A stretch of 64,000 nucleotides of DNA from Scortum barcoo (GCA_023238725.1 CM041546.1:24312085-24376084); one strand, 5' to 3'. Shown: positions 1-13,732, numbered from the stretch's first letter. The notes: generated from the letters alone by a model not told the origin. Made by a program: numbers and translations.

Positions 1-3000
1 ACAAAGAAAGACATCCTTTTCCTCTTGTTTTTGCTAAATTATCATTTGGCTTTTTCCTCGATAGCTCTGTTGCGCTTGTTTCAACAGGACTCCAAATAAA
101 CGTCCAGAAATGTGACAAGGTCGATTTTTGTTTTGGGTTTATCGTTGGCATATAATTTCTCAGGGGACTCTGAGGGGGTTTGTAATCACTGCAGCAGACG
201 TTTTATTTTTCAGCCTTCAGTCATCTATGTAGGTAAACAGAGGAGAGATGTGCAGGTTTTTTGCCAGTTGGAGTCAACACGTGTTCGAACTGCCATTCGC
301 GGGGATGCGCTGGGAATAAACACAGAAGGCTGGCTCGAGCTCAGCAGGGGCAGCCAGCCAACTGGACTGCCACTGTTGCTGCTGCTCAGTTGACCTTCAA
401 GAGAAGACGTCATGAGTTTCTTATAGCAGCCATAACTCTGGTATTTTGTTGCAAATGAACTTACCAAGTGTGCAACTCAAATATTTAGAATTCTCATAAC
501 ATCTGAATGCTGGTGCAATCATGAATACTCCCTGTAAAGTTTCCCTCAAGTCACTTTGTGAAGAACTACTGATATTAAGTCTTTTAAGTTACCACTTTTC
601 GTCCCACAACACAGTGCTGTAGTTCAAACTGTTGATAAAGACAGTGATAAAAATAAGACATTGTACATTCTTTAAAAAGTTCCTTTAGAAACAGTATAAC
701 TGGTGCAATGCTGTTTGAGCTGAGTACGGCACATTAAGGATTTCTGCTCCAGGATACATACTGTTCTGGCCGCTGATCCCCCTGAGACACTCTGAAGCCC
801 ACAATGTGTTCTCTAACCATGCATTAAAGTGGTCAATTCAAAAATATAAGTTAACAGTTTACATGTCCAGAGTGTGGCTGTTTGAAATACTATTATAAGA
901 TTAAATGACCCGATGTGCTGGATATATGTAATATTGATATAGAGCGGTGTTTTGTTCCGGCTGATTATAAATTGGCGAGAGCACTCTTTTTCTGTGCCCA
1001 TTGATTACCATAGTTTTCCACTGGAGCTATTGATTTCCCCACAGAAATCACCTCGGGGAATTACAGTAAAATCATAATCCACTGGATGAAAATCATTTTC
1101 AGAGTTTTTAGCAGTTCAAAGCCTCCTCAGAACAATTGCACTAGCTAGATGTCCCTGCTTCCAATTGGCCATTTGAACACATGCCTGGCACTTTTATGAT
1201 GTAAAGAGAGTGTTATGTTGTTTTGTTACCACATTCAGCCTAGCTACAGTTTCGTAGTAATCAAGGGGGACTTTCCTGCAGACTTTTGTAAGGTGCCTGC
1301 TAATGTGTAGGCAAATGTACAGAGACACACAGAACCAGTTCACTGCAGCTCATTTCCCCAGAAAGCACTGAGGGCAAGGTGATATCATACTGGGGCTGTG
1401 GGGCTGCCCAGCTCCAATCTCACAACCCATATCCACTCAACTCCATTTGGCAACAAAATATTTCACTCTGCCTCTCTGGTTTTGGTCATTGCACATGTTA
1501 AATATACAGGGTGCATGTTACAAGACACCACTGCCTTTAAGAACCAGCAATAGCTGAATTGGACTGCAGCCAGTTTCGGTGGATGACAGAGACTTTGACA
1601 CAGCACATGGTAAAATATATTTTCATGTGACTAAACACACACAGAAATGCTCACATAAGGAATCTTATTTTTTTCAAATTGCTTTGTCTTCATAATGGCA
1701 TATGTTTTGTACACATACTGTACAAATCCCCTTATAAGCCTTGTGTAGGTGTTTTTTTCTGCCCTAAAGGTTTTCTTCAAAGTTTTCCCTTTTCATAATT
1801 ACATGTCTCTGGTTGGTCTATAGGATAGATAATATTTTTGGTCAGCCCATCAGGCTTTTTGTTAATGGGCCAACTAAATATTCTGGTGGATGGACTGTAG
1901 AGGCTGAGGTTTTTTACTTCATTTTTAAAAACTAAACACGAGATTGGTCATTTAACTCACATCACGGTTTTGTTTGAGTGTTGCTTAGTAACATCATCAC
2001 AGAAGTGTTAACGGTTGTTTTTGTGTGATTATCCTTTACAAGAAAGGCCGAGGAACGTCGACTTTGAAAACAAGTTGTTTCTCCTCAGTTTGAGGTCGTT
2101 TTCTGTCTGCCCGCACAATTACGCCACAAATTGGTTCACATAAAACTAGCCTCTAAGTATTTTCTTTATTTGTCCCTAATGAATGTTCTTGTTGGCAGCA
2201 GCACTGTGTTTCTGATCGAGAGCCTCCCAAGTCCCGAGCTTCTCATTGTTCTCTAACATCTACCAGAGTAATGATCTCACTGGCTTTCCTTTTCAATCCT
2301 AAAATTAGCTGTTGGCGCTCTGAGAACATACATCTTTCGCTGAGAAACCTATCCTGCGATCTGGCTGAGCTTCCTAAAGGTTGGAACGAGAACTGTTGTC
2401 TTAGTTCCTGTCTGCTAGTGGTCTGGATGATGGGATTAGATGTAATTTTCCTGTTTACTGGGAGAACCAGAAAGAGAGAAATGGAAACATTTGCATTGTT
2501 CGTACTTTAAATCAGCACGGTAGAAAACAATATCTTTTGGTGGTCGAGGCTGCGGGCTTCACAGAAACTTTCCTGTACTGATGGCTTTTCTATGATCTCA
2601 ACCGTAGTGCGTCAGCAAAAAAAGAAAAAAGGGAGGTTGGGAACAGAAAAGAAAGACCAGGTTTCATGGTTGAGAGACATATATTCTGGAAATACATGAA
2701 TTAATATATTTTTGAGAAAGAAACGGCAGAGAGAAACTAATATATACATGCATATACACATACTTAAAAAAAGAGAGAGAGAACTGATGAGAGGACTTCA
2801 GGCAGAACTACACAGTCATACATAACTATAATCCAAGCCCAAGTAGCCTGATGGAAGTCAGGCAGGTTTTTATTGGCTGCTGTGCGCTTTTCAGAAGGGG
2901 ATAATATTTTCATTGTGGAGTTATTTATATAGTTTAATTTTTCTGGTAAAGTCAATAATTTATCAAGGTAATGATGGTTGGAGTGGGGAAAGAAAACAAG

Positions 3001-3512
3001 AAAAAGGAGGAATAATGAGATAGGAGCCCCTCCCCCCGAGGGCCCCCCTGAGAAGAATGGTTGTAGTCTGCAGGGGACTCAGCTCGCTAGATTACAATGT
3101 CTCTGGCCTCTGCACCGCTGATGAGTCCACTCAAACCTCTCACCCACTTCCAGGACAGGCAGAACAGTCCGTGGGGAACGTATTTGTCCTCACGCATCCC
3201 TTTTTCTGCTCTCGTGAATGATAATGGTATTAGGCCTTGTGGATGTTGGCTGTGGTTTTCGCGGTTGAAGTGAGAGGAGCAGAGAGGGAAGTTGGGAAGT
3301 TAGGGTTGAGTTGTGGTTCATCAGACATAGCGTGGATTATTGCGCGGGCTGGAGGGGGTTTAGTTCAGATGACAGAGGAACAGGAGGGGACTGGAAACCG
3401 GGTTGAGATGATTTCACAAGGGGACGTTTCAAAGGGTCTTGTTGTCACACTGAGAAGACACGTCCTTTTGTTTTCATTTTTACGCATTGTGTCATGGTCT
3501 GGCTGGCAAGAG

Positions 3513-3590
3513 CTCTCTTCTCTTCTCTTCTCTTCTCTTCTCTTCTCTTCTCTTCTCTTCTCTTCTCTTCTCTTCTCTTCTCTTCTCTTT
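3513..3590. repeat. (CTCTT)n pentanucleotide microsatellite, about 15 units
   Basis: An essentially perfect array of the five-base unit CTCTT covers about 78 bp inside an intron. On the transcribed strand it is all pyrimidine. Such pure homopyrimidine arrays are length-unstable and can form triplex DNA; that property is general knowledge and is not shown here. Confidence 0.97.
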
Positions 3591-4375
3591 TTTAGATAAG
3601 TATCTCAACTGAATGTTGTGTAGGTTAGATAGCGATGCTGTGCAGGATCACTCCGGACTCTGATGATAATGATGATGAAAGTGATGACGATCAGGATGAG
3701 AAATGTGTGTGATGTGTGGCTCTTCTCGCTTTTCTTCTTGCCAGAGACGTCAGAGTCTGTTCCACATGCCTGCACTGAAAAGCCTTCTCTCTGCAATTAC
3801 CTTGACTGTTTAGGGGACTTCCTAAAGCACAGCTGGCAGAAAGACAGATCATGCGGTGTTTACGGGCGCAGCGTGTGTGAAGAAGTAGAAATAAACTGGC
3901 AAGATAAAACTCTTAAAACACACAGTCCTTTTTGCCATCCCCTCATTCCCATCATTTCCATTCCTCAGCCTGGCCACACCACTGCGTTTTCATGGCGGCT
4001 TCAATAGTGCCATAACAAATGGAGTCACGTAAATATTTAAATAAACACAGACCTGCATCCAAAACAAATAGGCGGGCAGGTTTATTAAAGAGCCCCATTG
4101 CTGCCTCTACACGCAGCTGTAACAGAATATACAACACTTCAACTCACTGTAAACCATTTGTAATAGGGAACATACCAGAAAGATAGCAGGCGGCATGGGG
4201 AAATGCAGCGATCTCTCAATGAGGTTTTTATGGATGACTTGCTCAACCACTCCGGAAGGACATATGGATAGTTTGTGCCATTGTTGTTGGGAAGCCTGTT
4301 AAATTTGTAGTGAAAATTTCACTGGCACTGTTATGATGTTCGTGCTATGTGACTGTGGGCATATCAGAGTGAATT

Positions 4376-4394
4376 TGTGTGTGTGTGTGTGTGT
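4376..4394. repeat. (TG)n microsatellite
   Basis: About nine perfect TG units in intronic sequence. Confidence 0.9.
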
Positions 4395-6313
4395 CCATGC
4401 GTGATTTCGATTGCGCGCGTGAATCGCACATTTGTATGACGTGCGCGATTTACACCCTCCACTCCGCACGCCCTCACACATTTTTACAGCAATGTTACTC
4501 CGCCGCTGCAGTGTGATGTTGTGCGTCGTGAAATGAGGCAACACTGATTTGTTTCTCGCCTCAGAGTCAGGGTGTTGTAATGGGCCTCCGGTCTCTGCCT
4601 TTTCTCTGATCACTTGACACATGCTCAGTCTGTGGGCTTCAAAGACCCAGGCCCTTCACTTTGTCGGGAGATGTGATGGAGCTGTTAAAGAGGATGAATA
4701 ATCACCATCAGAACACTAGAACGTTTATAGGGGACCGAACTGGCAGCTCCACACACCAGCTGAACGCTGAGAGAGAGAGAGAGGCAGAGGGAGTGGTTGG
4801 AGAGAGTGAGAACAAAACAGAGGAGAGGGGAAGGGTGTATGGTCAGAGTTTGGCCAATAAGATATTAGCCTAATGGCCTAACAGAGGGTGAAAATGAGGA
4901 CATGGCTGAGATGGCACGAGACAGGGGGAATAACCCCACTTTAAGAGGACTCTCAGGACTTGTTAGGCCTGGGCAGGTTTAAGAGCTTCGGGCGCTCCTG
5001 TCATATTTCTCTTTCATTTGAATTTAGACCTCTTGTGTTCTCTCTGTCTTTCTCATTCCCTGTCCCTGCCTGCCTCGCTCTTTCTCGCAATCCCCTCCCT
5101 GCAGAAATAGCGGGCGCCAAGTCACTATAACAAGATATGGCAGTTTCATTCCAAATAATGACCCCAGGATTAACAAACAGAGTCCTGGAATGGTATTTAA
5201 AACAAAGCAGAGAGTTGAATGCAGCCTGGCCTTGCATTGTTACTGCCTATGTTGTACTTGAGCACACTTTCTGATTGGCCTAACAGACTTACTCTAGGGA
5301 AGGACTTTCACAGTCTGGCCTACCCCCAAAGTCTAAAATGACTTTGAAAAAAAGAGATGATCAAACATCTTTTCCTTGGTCATTTTCAGGTGAAGGTTGG
5401 CCATGAGGTCCAAAGGATTAGGGCAATAACTCGTTTTTAGATGAAATCTGCAGTCAGTACCACCTTTGAGGCATGACCAGAAAATAATGATCTCAAAAAG
5501 AGTGATGGGTTCCTCTGGAACATGACTCAGATTAAAATTTTGAAGGTGGTGTTGATTTAAGGTGAGAAGGTAATAGAAGACCAGGGCTAAATTTAAAGGG
5601 CTAAAACAGTAATTGTTCTAACTTTCCACATTATGAGATTAGTTATGCAGGTTTAAAGGAGTGCGTACTGCCTGTTACACACTGCAGACCCACTCACAGA
5701 AGCTTGCATATTCCTATTAGTGAATTTAAACTCAAAGTCGTAATTTTCAAAATGCACACACACACAGCCAGATTGTCTCCAACTTCTAGTCATGCAGGGT
5801 CCACTCCACCCTCACGCACACACTTTCATGATGTGTAATAGATTATTTTGGTAAATTGGAGGGACATGGTAGAAGTGTGTTACCAGGATTGATTTTTCTG
5901 AGGCTCAGAAGGGTGGTCTCTGTTTACTTTAAGATTTCATCAGTGATGATTGGTGAGGGTGTGAACTCATTTTGGGGTCTGTTTTTGTGTTTTTTTCTGT
6001 TGTGTGTTGTCAGGGCAATTAGTGTGGATGTATGTTTGCATTGTATTTTCCGATGTGGTAAAGCGCTGTTTGGTTGAGGAGCGATGTATTCTGGGTATGG
6101 GGGGGGGTGGCCAGGACACTGACGTAAGTAGTGAGACTGTGGTTTTGCCAGTGATAACCACCAATGGAGTTAAAATAATACACACCCACTCTAACACACA
6201 CATATACATACAGACACTACATTAAATGTGGGTGCAGACATTGACTCATGCACACACTTAAAGCACATATATGTGCAGATGCACTACATTGTCAGAACCC
6301 GCTTTACAAACAG

Positions 6314-6339
<26 letters not shown>
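6314..6339. repeat. (AC)n microsatellite
   Basis: Thirteen perfect AC units within a broader CA-rich intronic segment (about 6180-6350). Confidence 0.95.
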
Positions 6340-6344
<5 letters not shown>

Positions 6345-8046
6345 GTATATGTGCACAAAGCATACCAAGTCCCTGGGGTAAAGTCTCCTTTGTCTAGACT
6401 GTTGGGCCACATGACAGAGAGCGGCAGCCACAGAGCTCTGTCATGTCTCTATAGATCCCCTGCAGAGCTGAACGGGAAACAGCTCTCTAATGCAGTGTGA
6501 CAGAAATACTCTAACACACACACACAGCTCTCTACAACAAAACACTATTGACAACCCAATGATATCACAGCGGTTTATGCTGCACTCTCTGCACATTACT
6601 CAATGAAAGACAGTCCATGAAACACAATCTGTCCTGTCAAAGTCAATCTTGCCATCTGTGACCATGTGGATATTTAGTTAAGTATATGAACAGTGGAATT
6701 GGTTGTATACAAAGCTCATAGAAATGATTGGTTGATTGGGAAATATGCATTGTCAAATGTACAAAATGTGTGCTAGTGCAGTAATGATGCAACACTGATC
6801 ATCATGACAAATACAGTCCATTTCATAGTCCCTAAATGCCAGAGGCACCTGGATGCTGAGTGTGAGAAAATGCTGTAAGAGAGTCCAGACATGATGATCT
6901 CGGCCTTCAGTCTTTTCTTCCACTCACACACACCTACACACACACACAATTTACACACATGCACCTGTGACACACACATACAGAGACACTGTCCCACCCA
7001 CAATTTTTAGGCAGGTTGCCACAGCGACCACAAACTCTGGTAACGAACCATCCGTTTCATCCAATGTCCTAGCAATACACACTTGTTGCCATGCCAACTC
7101 ATTTGGCTGTTTTAGTGATATTTGGAAGCGTGGCGTCTAAGGAGGCACAGTGGTACTGTGACATCACCGCTGTTTCATGACAACTGTGGGATAGAGCTGC
7201 TGAGCAAGGCAGACCTTTAAATCATGGAATATGTCTTAATGTGTCTTCAGAGAGACCCCCCCTTCCCTCACCTCCGACGCCCTGATGGCTTTAACATCCA
7301 CAGACCTCGGGCTAACCTGGTAGAATGTGTGTCTTTTGCTTCTGCACATCTCTCACACACTCACTTTCTCCTTTATCTGTCTGTTTTCTTCTGTCACGAG
7401 AACTGTCTCTTGACCATTGGCTGTGTTTTTTGACCATCAGGTTCACACAGCTGGAGTAAAGGCTAATAGACGGGGTTGTTGCTGTGTGATTTCTGTGCTT
7501 GGCTGTTGCCATGAGTGTCAGTACAGACAATCGGCCTTCGTCTGGACCACAGCAGGCACTCTAGGACATGTCATGTCTAGGACACTGTGTGTGTAGTGTG
7601 TGTGTGAATGTATTCTCTCAGTTCTCATAGTTCCCTCTCTCGCTGTAGGAGACAAGAAACCTGAGCGCCAACATTACATCACCTCAATGAGGTGTCACTT
7701 AAACATCATATAACATGATACTGTACAGTAAATGAAGAAAGCAGTGAATTATGAAGAGAGTTCAATAAAGGATTAATTCAGGACAGTACATGTTCTCATC
7801 TACCATTTATAGATTTTATATAATAATATGTCACAGGATTCTGCACTACTTCTGTTATAAAGTGGTTATTTCATGACAGCACCAAAAGTTTAAACAGCCT
7901 TCAATCACATTAACACTGGGTATACACTGTACTGAAGAACGAAGCACAACCAGAGTAGGACTGATTGTTGTTGACTGAAATCTTACATTAAGATAATGTG
8001 TGAAACTGATATATATTTATTCTTCATCACTTTCTTTGTTTCCCAG

Positions 8047-8180
8047 AATCACGTCCCCTGTCCATCCCAATGAAGGTCATGCCTGACACCACAGCAGTGG
8101 AGTCATGGGCGACCTCAGAGGAGAGAATGAAGGAGCTCATCGCCCACGCCTGGGATGCTGTGAAACGACTTACTGTTCAG
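8047..8180 (+). CDS. vps13b: vps13b coding exon (probably exon 22)
   Basis: The exon is 134 nt. The acceptor tttcccag precedes 8047 and the donor CAG|GTAACA follows 8180. It opens with two bases that finish a split codon, then reads 44 codons in phase 0. The translation includes SRPLSIPMKVMPDTTAVESW and ends in AHAWDAVKRLTVQ, which I recognise as VPS13B just upstream of the SCCVF segment. No stop occurs in this frame. It encodes part of the central groove-forming region of the protein and has no catalytic motif. The upstream exon, which must end with one base of the split codon, lies outside the window. The next exon is 15.4 kb downstream. The exon number is inferred from the alternative exon pair further on. 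Confidence 0.9.
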
Positions 8181-8221
8181 GTAACAAATATATATATTAA
8201 TTAATAATATATTACTATCAT

Positions 8222-8291
8222 ACTTGTACAGAGTCAAATTCCATGTATGTGTACACATACCTGGTTAATAAAGCTCATTCTGATTCTGATA
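8222..8291 (+). mobile_element. 3' tail fragment of a fish LINE/SINE retroposon
   Basis: The segment matches a very common teleost retroposon tail that I remember. It has an 'aattccatgtatgtgtacaca' type block, then an AATAAA signal at 8267-8272, then a short ATTCTG(A/C)T-type terminal repeat ending at about 8291. It starts 41 bases after the upstream exon ends. Only the tail is present, as expected for a 5'-truncated insertion. The family name cannot be fixed without a repeat library. Confidence 0.6.
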
Positions 8292-11175
8292 TAGCTTGGC
8301 TTGCCAATCTAGGCCAGTCTTTACCTTAGTATCTTTGACTTGATCTGACACATGACTGGGAGCAACTTTACTCCTTCAAGCAGCAGTCCCAAGCCTTAGA
8401 GATCATCTCTCCCTGTCGTCCTCTTGCTCTCCTTTGTTACGGTAAAGTGCTGAGGTTTAGCTCAGCCCAGCCCAGCTTAGCGCTCTCTGTGGTTGTGGTC
8501 ATATGGCTTCCAGGGACCTTTGTTAGCTGTTAGCCCGTTTGAGATGCATACGTAGCGTTTCCTGTCCCTTTGTGGCGGGCCGACTTTCTGGTTAACTGGC
8601 TGGCTTGCTGGATGTTCCTGTCCATCTGTTTAAGTGTCTAACTGGATAGTTACTAGTGCTCCTATTGTGTGGCAGTTTGCTGCATCTTGATTGGACCGGT
8701 TAGCAGAGCCCACATCCCAACCAGCCCCATCTGAAGTGCATAAGGAAGTGTTGACAACTCTCTGACAGGGCTCCTCTTGATGCAGGAACAGGACGTCATG
8801 GTTTATGCACATGTGTGTGTCTACGCACACAGTGCTCATGTGGTACATTATGATTGGTGCATATGGACGTCTTTCATTCAGTAGTGTGTTAGGTTCATTT
8901 ATGACTGCAGTTCTACAGTGTGCAAGCATTACTGTGAAGACGATGACCACATTTACCCACAGTATTAATCTGGTATTATTATTATTAAAATATCCTGGTT
9001 TTTGGTTGGCCACTGTAAACATTGGAGCTGTGGTAAAATACAGTTAGGCTCATATTCTCATGATGATACTTCAGGATGTCTAGCTTACTTAGATGTCCCA
9101 CAGATAACTGCCGCAGGGAAGTATCATTTAACTATTGGTTTTCTCTGTCAGCACACAGGCTGTCATCTTTCAGATCACCACAGAGATTATAACTTCACTG
9201 GTTTCTATTTTCATACCTTTTTAGCTGTGTTCTATTGCATATGCAGTTTTCCCTTAACAGCTTTATTCATGGCAACAGGGCTACTCTATAGCAAGTAAAC
9301 TAAATCTTTATTCAGAATGTGGCTTATAGGCAGGTTTATTGCATGTAAACAGTAACCAATGGCACAGAAGTCCAACAACCATTCTTAATTCATCTTAATT
9401 CTTATTGCTAGGACCACACAAACTGATGTCAGTCAAACATGAAAGAGAGCATGACGCATGTGAATTGAAATAATGCTCCAGAGTCCAGGTCCCATGTCAG
9501 TCCATTGAGCTGTTTACAGTACTTCCACAAAAGTTAACTCAACCCTCTAATAGTTTGCTGAGCCCGTCATTGCCTCCACTTTGCTCTGTCCCCTTCGGCT
9601 GTGCGACTGGGACCACACCACGTACTGCAGCAGTAATTAGGAAACAGTCTGTCCTGTTGACATGGGAGTGGAAGCGGACCAAACCGAACGACCCGACAGC
9701 TGGTACCCCAGGCCTTGGATATCCCCAAACTTAAACCACTCCATTTATTTTAGTGTGGTGTAAACAGAATACCTAATGGCTCACACTTCTGCTGCACATG
9801 TGCCCAATTTGGCTTTCGCCATCTTTTAAAGAAGAGAGAGGAGTAAGAGGAATAGAGCGAAGGTGGGGGAATGAGATTGCGGGAGAGAAAGTTACAAAAG
9901 TATTTATTATTCCACGGCTGCTGAGACCACTTAAGGCTGTTTAAACAGTATAGGGACACGTGATAGCTGGTGATTGTGTGGATTATTTTTTAAAAATGCT
10001 ATAGTCCTGGTCTTAGATGCAGTCATGATGCTTTGTTGCTGTGACATCAGTTCTTTCCTACAGATTCACAGCAAGAGGCCAGGAGGTAGAGGTAGGTAAG
10101 AAAATAATGATAATGCAGGATGGAAAACATACAGTACATGAGGTTTTCATTTTTAGCTGTTGTGTGTTGTCAGTTATTCCACCAGGGTCAGCAGTTCACA
10201 AATAGCAGTGCATGCTGGGAATAATTTTCATTTTAGTATCATACATTTGAATCACATCTTTAAGTTGTTCAAGTTCAAGGTCTGCAGCATCATCCCTTAT
10301 CTTACCTCAAGAAACAGCATAACCTCAAAAATCTGTGTAAGCAATTCTGTCACACTGCACTATGCATTTCATTACAGTGTGACTCTATGCTTGAATATAG
10401 CTTATGTAATGTCTTAGACATATCTCCCACTCAGAGTCTGAAACCAGAATAGCAGCTGGAAAAAGCAGAACATACGCTGTTTCTATTTGTAGCTTTCTGT
10501 TCTAAAAACATTCTTTACACCATGCTTGTCTTTTTCAATGACAGACATAGTTAGCATTGATTCCTGGTGATGTGCCGTCATGCATGGTTAGGGTGCAGAT
10601 TATTATCTGAATCCATGAGTGTCACGCTCTATCTGTAGCTGAGTGCTTCAACCAAACCCCAGAAATGATTCTGAGCCATGGTTCCTCTGTGACTTCAAAT
10701 CCAGTACATTCCTATCTATCTCAGTGTGTAAGACCCTCTTCTCTTGTTACTTCGCTAGGAGTGATCAGCGATTTTCACCCTGCGATGAAAATGGTCGAAA
10801 CATTATTTGTAATCCATTTAAAGCCATCAGAGAACTTTCTTTAATCTCCTCTCTGAAAACGTCAATGATAAAGACAGACAGGCAGCTAATGTTGAAAACA
10901 GACAAGCCGGCTGGCGGTTCAGTTTACACATCTACAGCTACAGTGTGTGAATCACTGCTTGGACAGATCTCTTATCTGTGGACAGATAGGGCCCTTCATG
11001 CTTAAACGGTAGTAGATTTGTTGAGATGCTCCTCAGGAAAGATGAACTGAAAGAAAGAGAGTAGTGAAATAATGGTAAATGAACTGCTCCTTTAGCGCCT
11101 TTTTAATCTTTCAACCACTCAATGCGTCGTATGCTACATGCCATTCACTTTTTTCACTTACACACACATGCGCAC

Positions 11176-11180
<5 letters not shown>

Positions 11181-11216
<36 letters not shown>
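11181..11216. repeat. (AC)n microsatellite abutting a SINE
   Basis: Eighteen perfect AC units lie directly against the tail side of the SINE at 11217-11407, so the array may have grown from the retroposon's simple-sequence end. Confidence 0.95.
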
Positions 11217-11218
<2 letters not shown>

Positions 11219-11407
11219 ATGGTGGTGGACTTTATGCAAGGCGGCAACCTGCTCATCAGAATCTAATCATTCATACACGCGCACACTCTGATGGCACAGC
11301 ATACAGGAGCAATTTGAGGTTCAGTACCAGTCTCAAGGCCTCTTCAACATGCTGATTGGAGGAGCCGGGGATCCAACCACCAACCTTACCTCCCGAGCCA
11401 CAGCTGG
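11217..11407 (-). mobile_element. tRNA-derived SINE, degraded, minus orientation
   Basis: On the minus strand the element starts with CAGCTGTGGCTCGGGAGGTA, which resembles a tRNA A box. It continues to GGTTGGATCCCC, one base off the canonical B-box GGTTCGATCCC. A body then reads through GGCTCCTCCAATCAGCATG and a stretch ending in GCAGGTTGCCGCCTTGCAT. This head and body correspond to a widespread teleost SINE that I remember. The part between the A and B boxes is shorter than in typical copies, so this copy is deleted and unlikely to be transcribed by Pol III. The boundaries are approximate and no target-site duplication was confirmed. Confidence 0.68.
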
Positions 11408-11518
11408 TCGAGATTGTGGATGTGAGAGAAAAAGAAATTAACTAAGAGTGAAAGGGCCAGTGTCTTTGTCACACCATTGCAACAGGCTTGGTGAGGTCAG
11501 AGGGACACATCCAAACTT

Positions 11519-11520
<2 letters not shown>

Positions 11521-11550
<30 letters not shown>
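11521..11550. repeat. (GT)n microsatellite
   Basis: Fifteen perfect GT units lie 114 bp beyond the SINE head. Confidence 0.95.
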
Positions 11551-11553
<3 letters not shown>

Positions 11554-13705
11554 CTTTTCCCTGTAGAGGCAACTCTTGGTCTCTTGGTCATGCAATGCTA
11601 TAATATGTCTAGGTGATGTTATGTTAGCAGTCACTTCACATTAGGGCTGAAGGGCAATGCTGCAATTGTCACACTGGCCAGAGTGGCCTGGCACATTTTA
11701 AAATGGCCACTTGCCTTCAGTCTTGGGAGTTCTGACCCTCAGCTTTACTTCCTCCTCTCGTAGTACGTGTCCTGAGCGATTCACTTTGCCCTCTGTGTTC
11801 TTACCTCTTGTGTCCCTCTCTGTCCCCCCTGCATCCCCACCTCTCCCACAACCCCCAGCTTATTTCCTGCCTACCCCTCTCCCCTACTGCTCTCCTTTAC
11901 TCCCTTTTCATCCTGTCATCTCCCCTTCTCCACCCCATTCTCCCCAAGGACACCCATGTTCTCACTGCGCCCTGATAATAATTGCAAGTGATCAAGATGG
12001 TGATTCTATTTCAGGAATTTTGCAATAATTCTTTCTATTTAACACATGAATGTGTTCAGCGCTGGCAAAGGAGCACGTTGCTACCAAAACTGAAATGGAA
12101 TCTGCTTAAACAGAGAGACCGTTGCCATGGAAAAATGAAGTAACACTGCTCCCTGCAGCTGCCATGCATTAATGAGTAGGATATTTTTTGAGAGAGAAAA
12201 AGAGGAGAAAAAGCAGTGGGGTAGAAAAGGTACAGTGACAGAAAGTAGACGGAGGTTAGGGAGCGAGGAAGGAGGAGAAAAAATGGGCAGAAGGTGAGTT
12301 TGAAGGCAGGAGGAAAGAGAAGGAGAGATAGAAAGGAGGATCATGTGCACTGCAGGTTTGGTGTGGCTTCGATCGAGTTGGCCAGATGGTTTCCATGAAC
12401 AGGATCTGACCCCCGGCTGGAGCGCCTTCTGCAGGCACATTACTTCATCCTCTGCCCCCCTCCTTCTCCATCCTATCATCCCTCCACTCAACACCTCATC
12501 CTCCCTGTCTGTCAGATCCCACAATTTCCAAAGGATTCGCAATTACAACTTTTAATTTTTCAGCGCCATGTTACTTTGTGGATTGTGATCAGAAATTGTC
12601 AACTTTTCAAACTTGACAGTCATGCTACAAACAACTCGCTAAAGTAGGTCTCCAGCTCATCTAAATCAAAACATAAGCATTTTTTGGTAGATATCGCAAC
12701 CTCAGATGTTGTATGCTGGTCTAAGTGCATACATCTACATTTACTACAGTGAAAATGAACTCAAGCTCCAGCCATGAAAAGAACCATAAACTACCCATTG
12801 AGAAAGAAAGGCCCAGATTTTAAAATGTGTGTGGTTAGATACACTTAATCCAGGACAATTCAGTAGAACATTAGAATAAACAGAATGTAATAAAACAGCA
12901 ACTCAATTCATCGGTAATCACCCTCTGAAACAAAAGCTACCCACACACTCCCCAGAGCCTTCCCTCAGCACTCCCCTGGCTAATTAATTTAATAATACTA
13001 TTTTTCAAACATAGTGTGATTGTTTGACTTTAACACTGGCAGATAAACCACAAACGCACACACCCTGACTGGAATCCTCATATTCGACTGTATTTACAGA
13101 CCCGACAGTATTGCGCCTCTTTGAGCTCTTATAAATCTCCGTGCTAGCATGCTTAGTTGCATGCAGCCAAATAGACTTCTTTTTTTGATCAGGCTAAAAC
13201 TGAGATGAATTCAACGTGCTTGGCATCTATAAGCTCTACGTGCTTTGGTGTTTATGTTTAAGTGCTCAGGAAAATTAATTTGCTTTTATTAGAGATTGTA
13301 GTCCCTGGCTGTCTAAGGCAAAGCTAAATACTTACTGGCTGTAGAGCAAACAGAGAGCGGGGTTAATGCTGAGGGCAGAATGCAGCGTGTTTCTCCTGTC
13401 ATTGGGAGGAGAATAAGGAACAGAGAGGGATGCAGTGGAGGTACCGAGGGAATGCGAAGGAGCGAGCAAAAGAAAGGGTGTACATTCTCTCCTGATTACA
13501 CACTCATCCTCTGGTATCGCCTGATCTAAATCAAGACCCACCGTGTAACAGTAGATGTGTCATTAGCTGTTTACCGAGTGAGAACACAGTGCATGTGTGT
13601 ATGCGTGTCTGCGTGCACATGTTGACGGGAGCGCTCGTGTGCATGTGTGGCCAGAATCCCGTTCCATCATCTGCTGCTGTGTCAATACACTGATGACCTC
13701 ACAGC

Positions 13706-13732
13706 CACACACACACACACACACACACACAC
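13706..13732. repeat. (CA)n microsatellite
   Basis: About 13 perfect CA units in the 15.4-kb intron. Confidence 0.95.

Larger units (their letters stand above)
1..8046 (+). other. vps13b: Intron upstream of first visible vps13b exon (partial)
   Basis: No exon with acceptor, donor and a VPS13B-like translation was found in these 8 kb. The 3' end is a good acceptor: a pyrimidine-rich stretch ending in cccag at 8042-8046. The content is mixed unique sequence with a (CTCTT)n array at 3513-3590, a (GT)n at 4376-4394, an (AC)n at 6314-6339 and many CA-rich patches around 5750-6340 and 6920-6980. Scattered open frames of 60-120 codons have no recognisable similarity and are treated as chance. Confidence 0.8.

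Noticed and set aside
12081..12542. 153-codon minus-strand open frame
   Set aside because: Low-complexity Ser/Leu-rich product with overlapping open frames on both strands. No domain and no start context.
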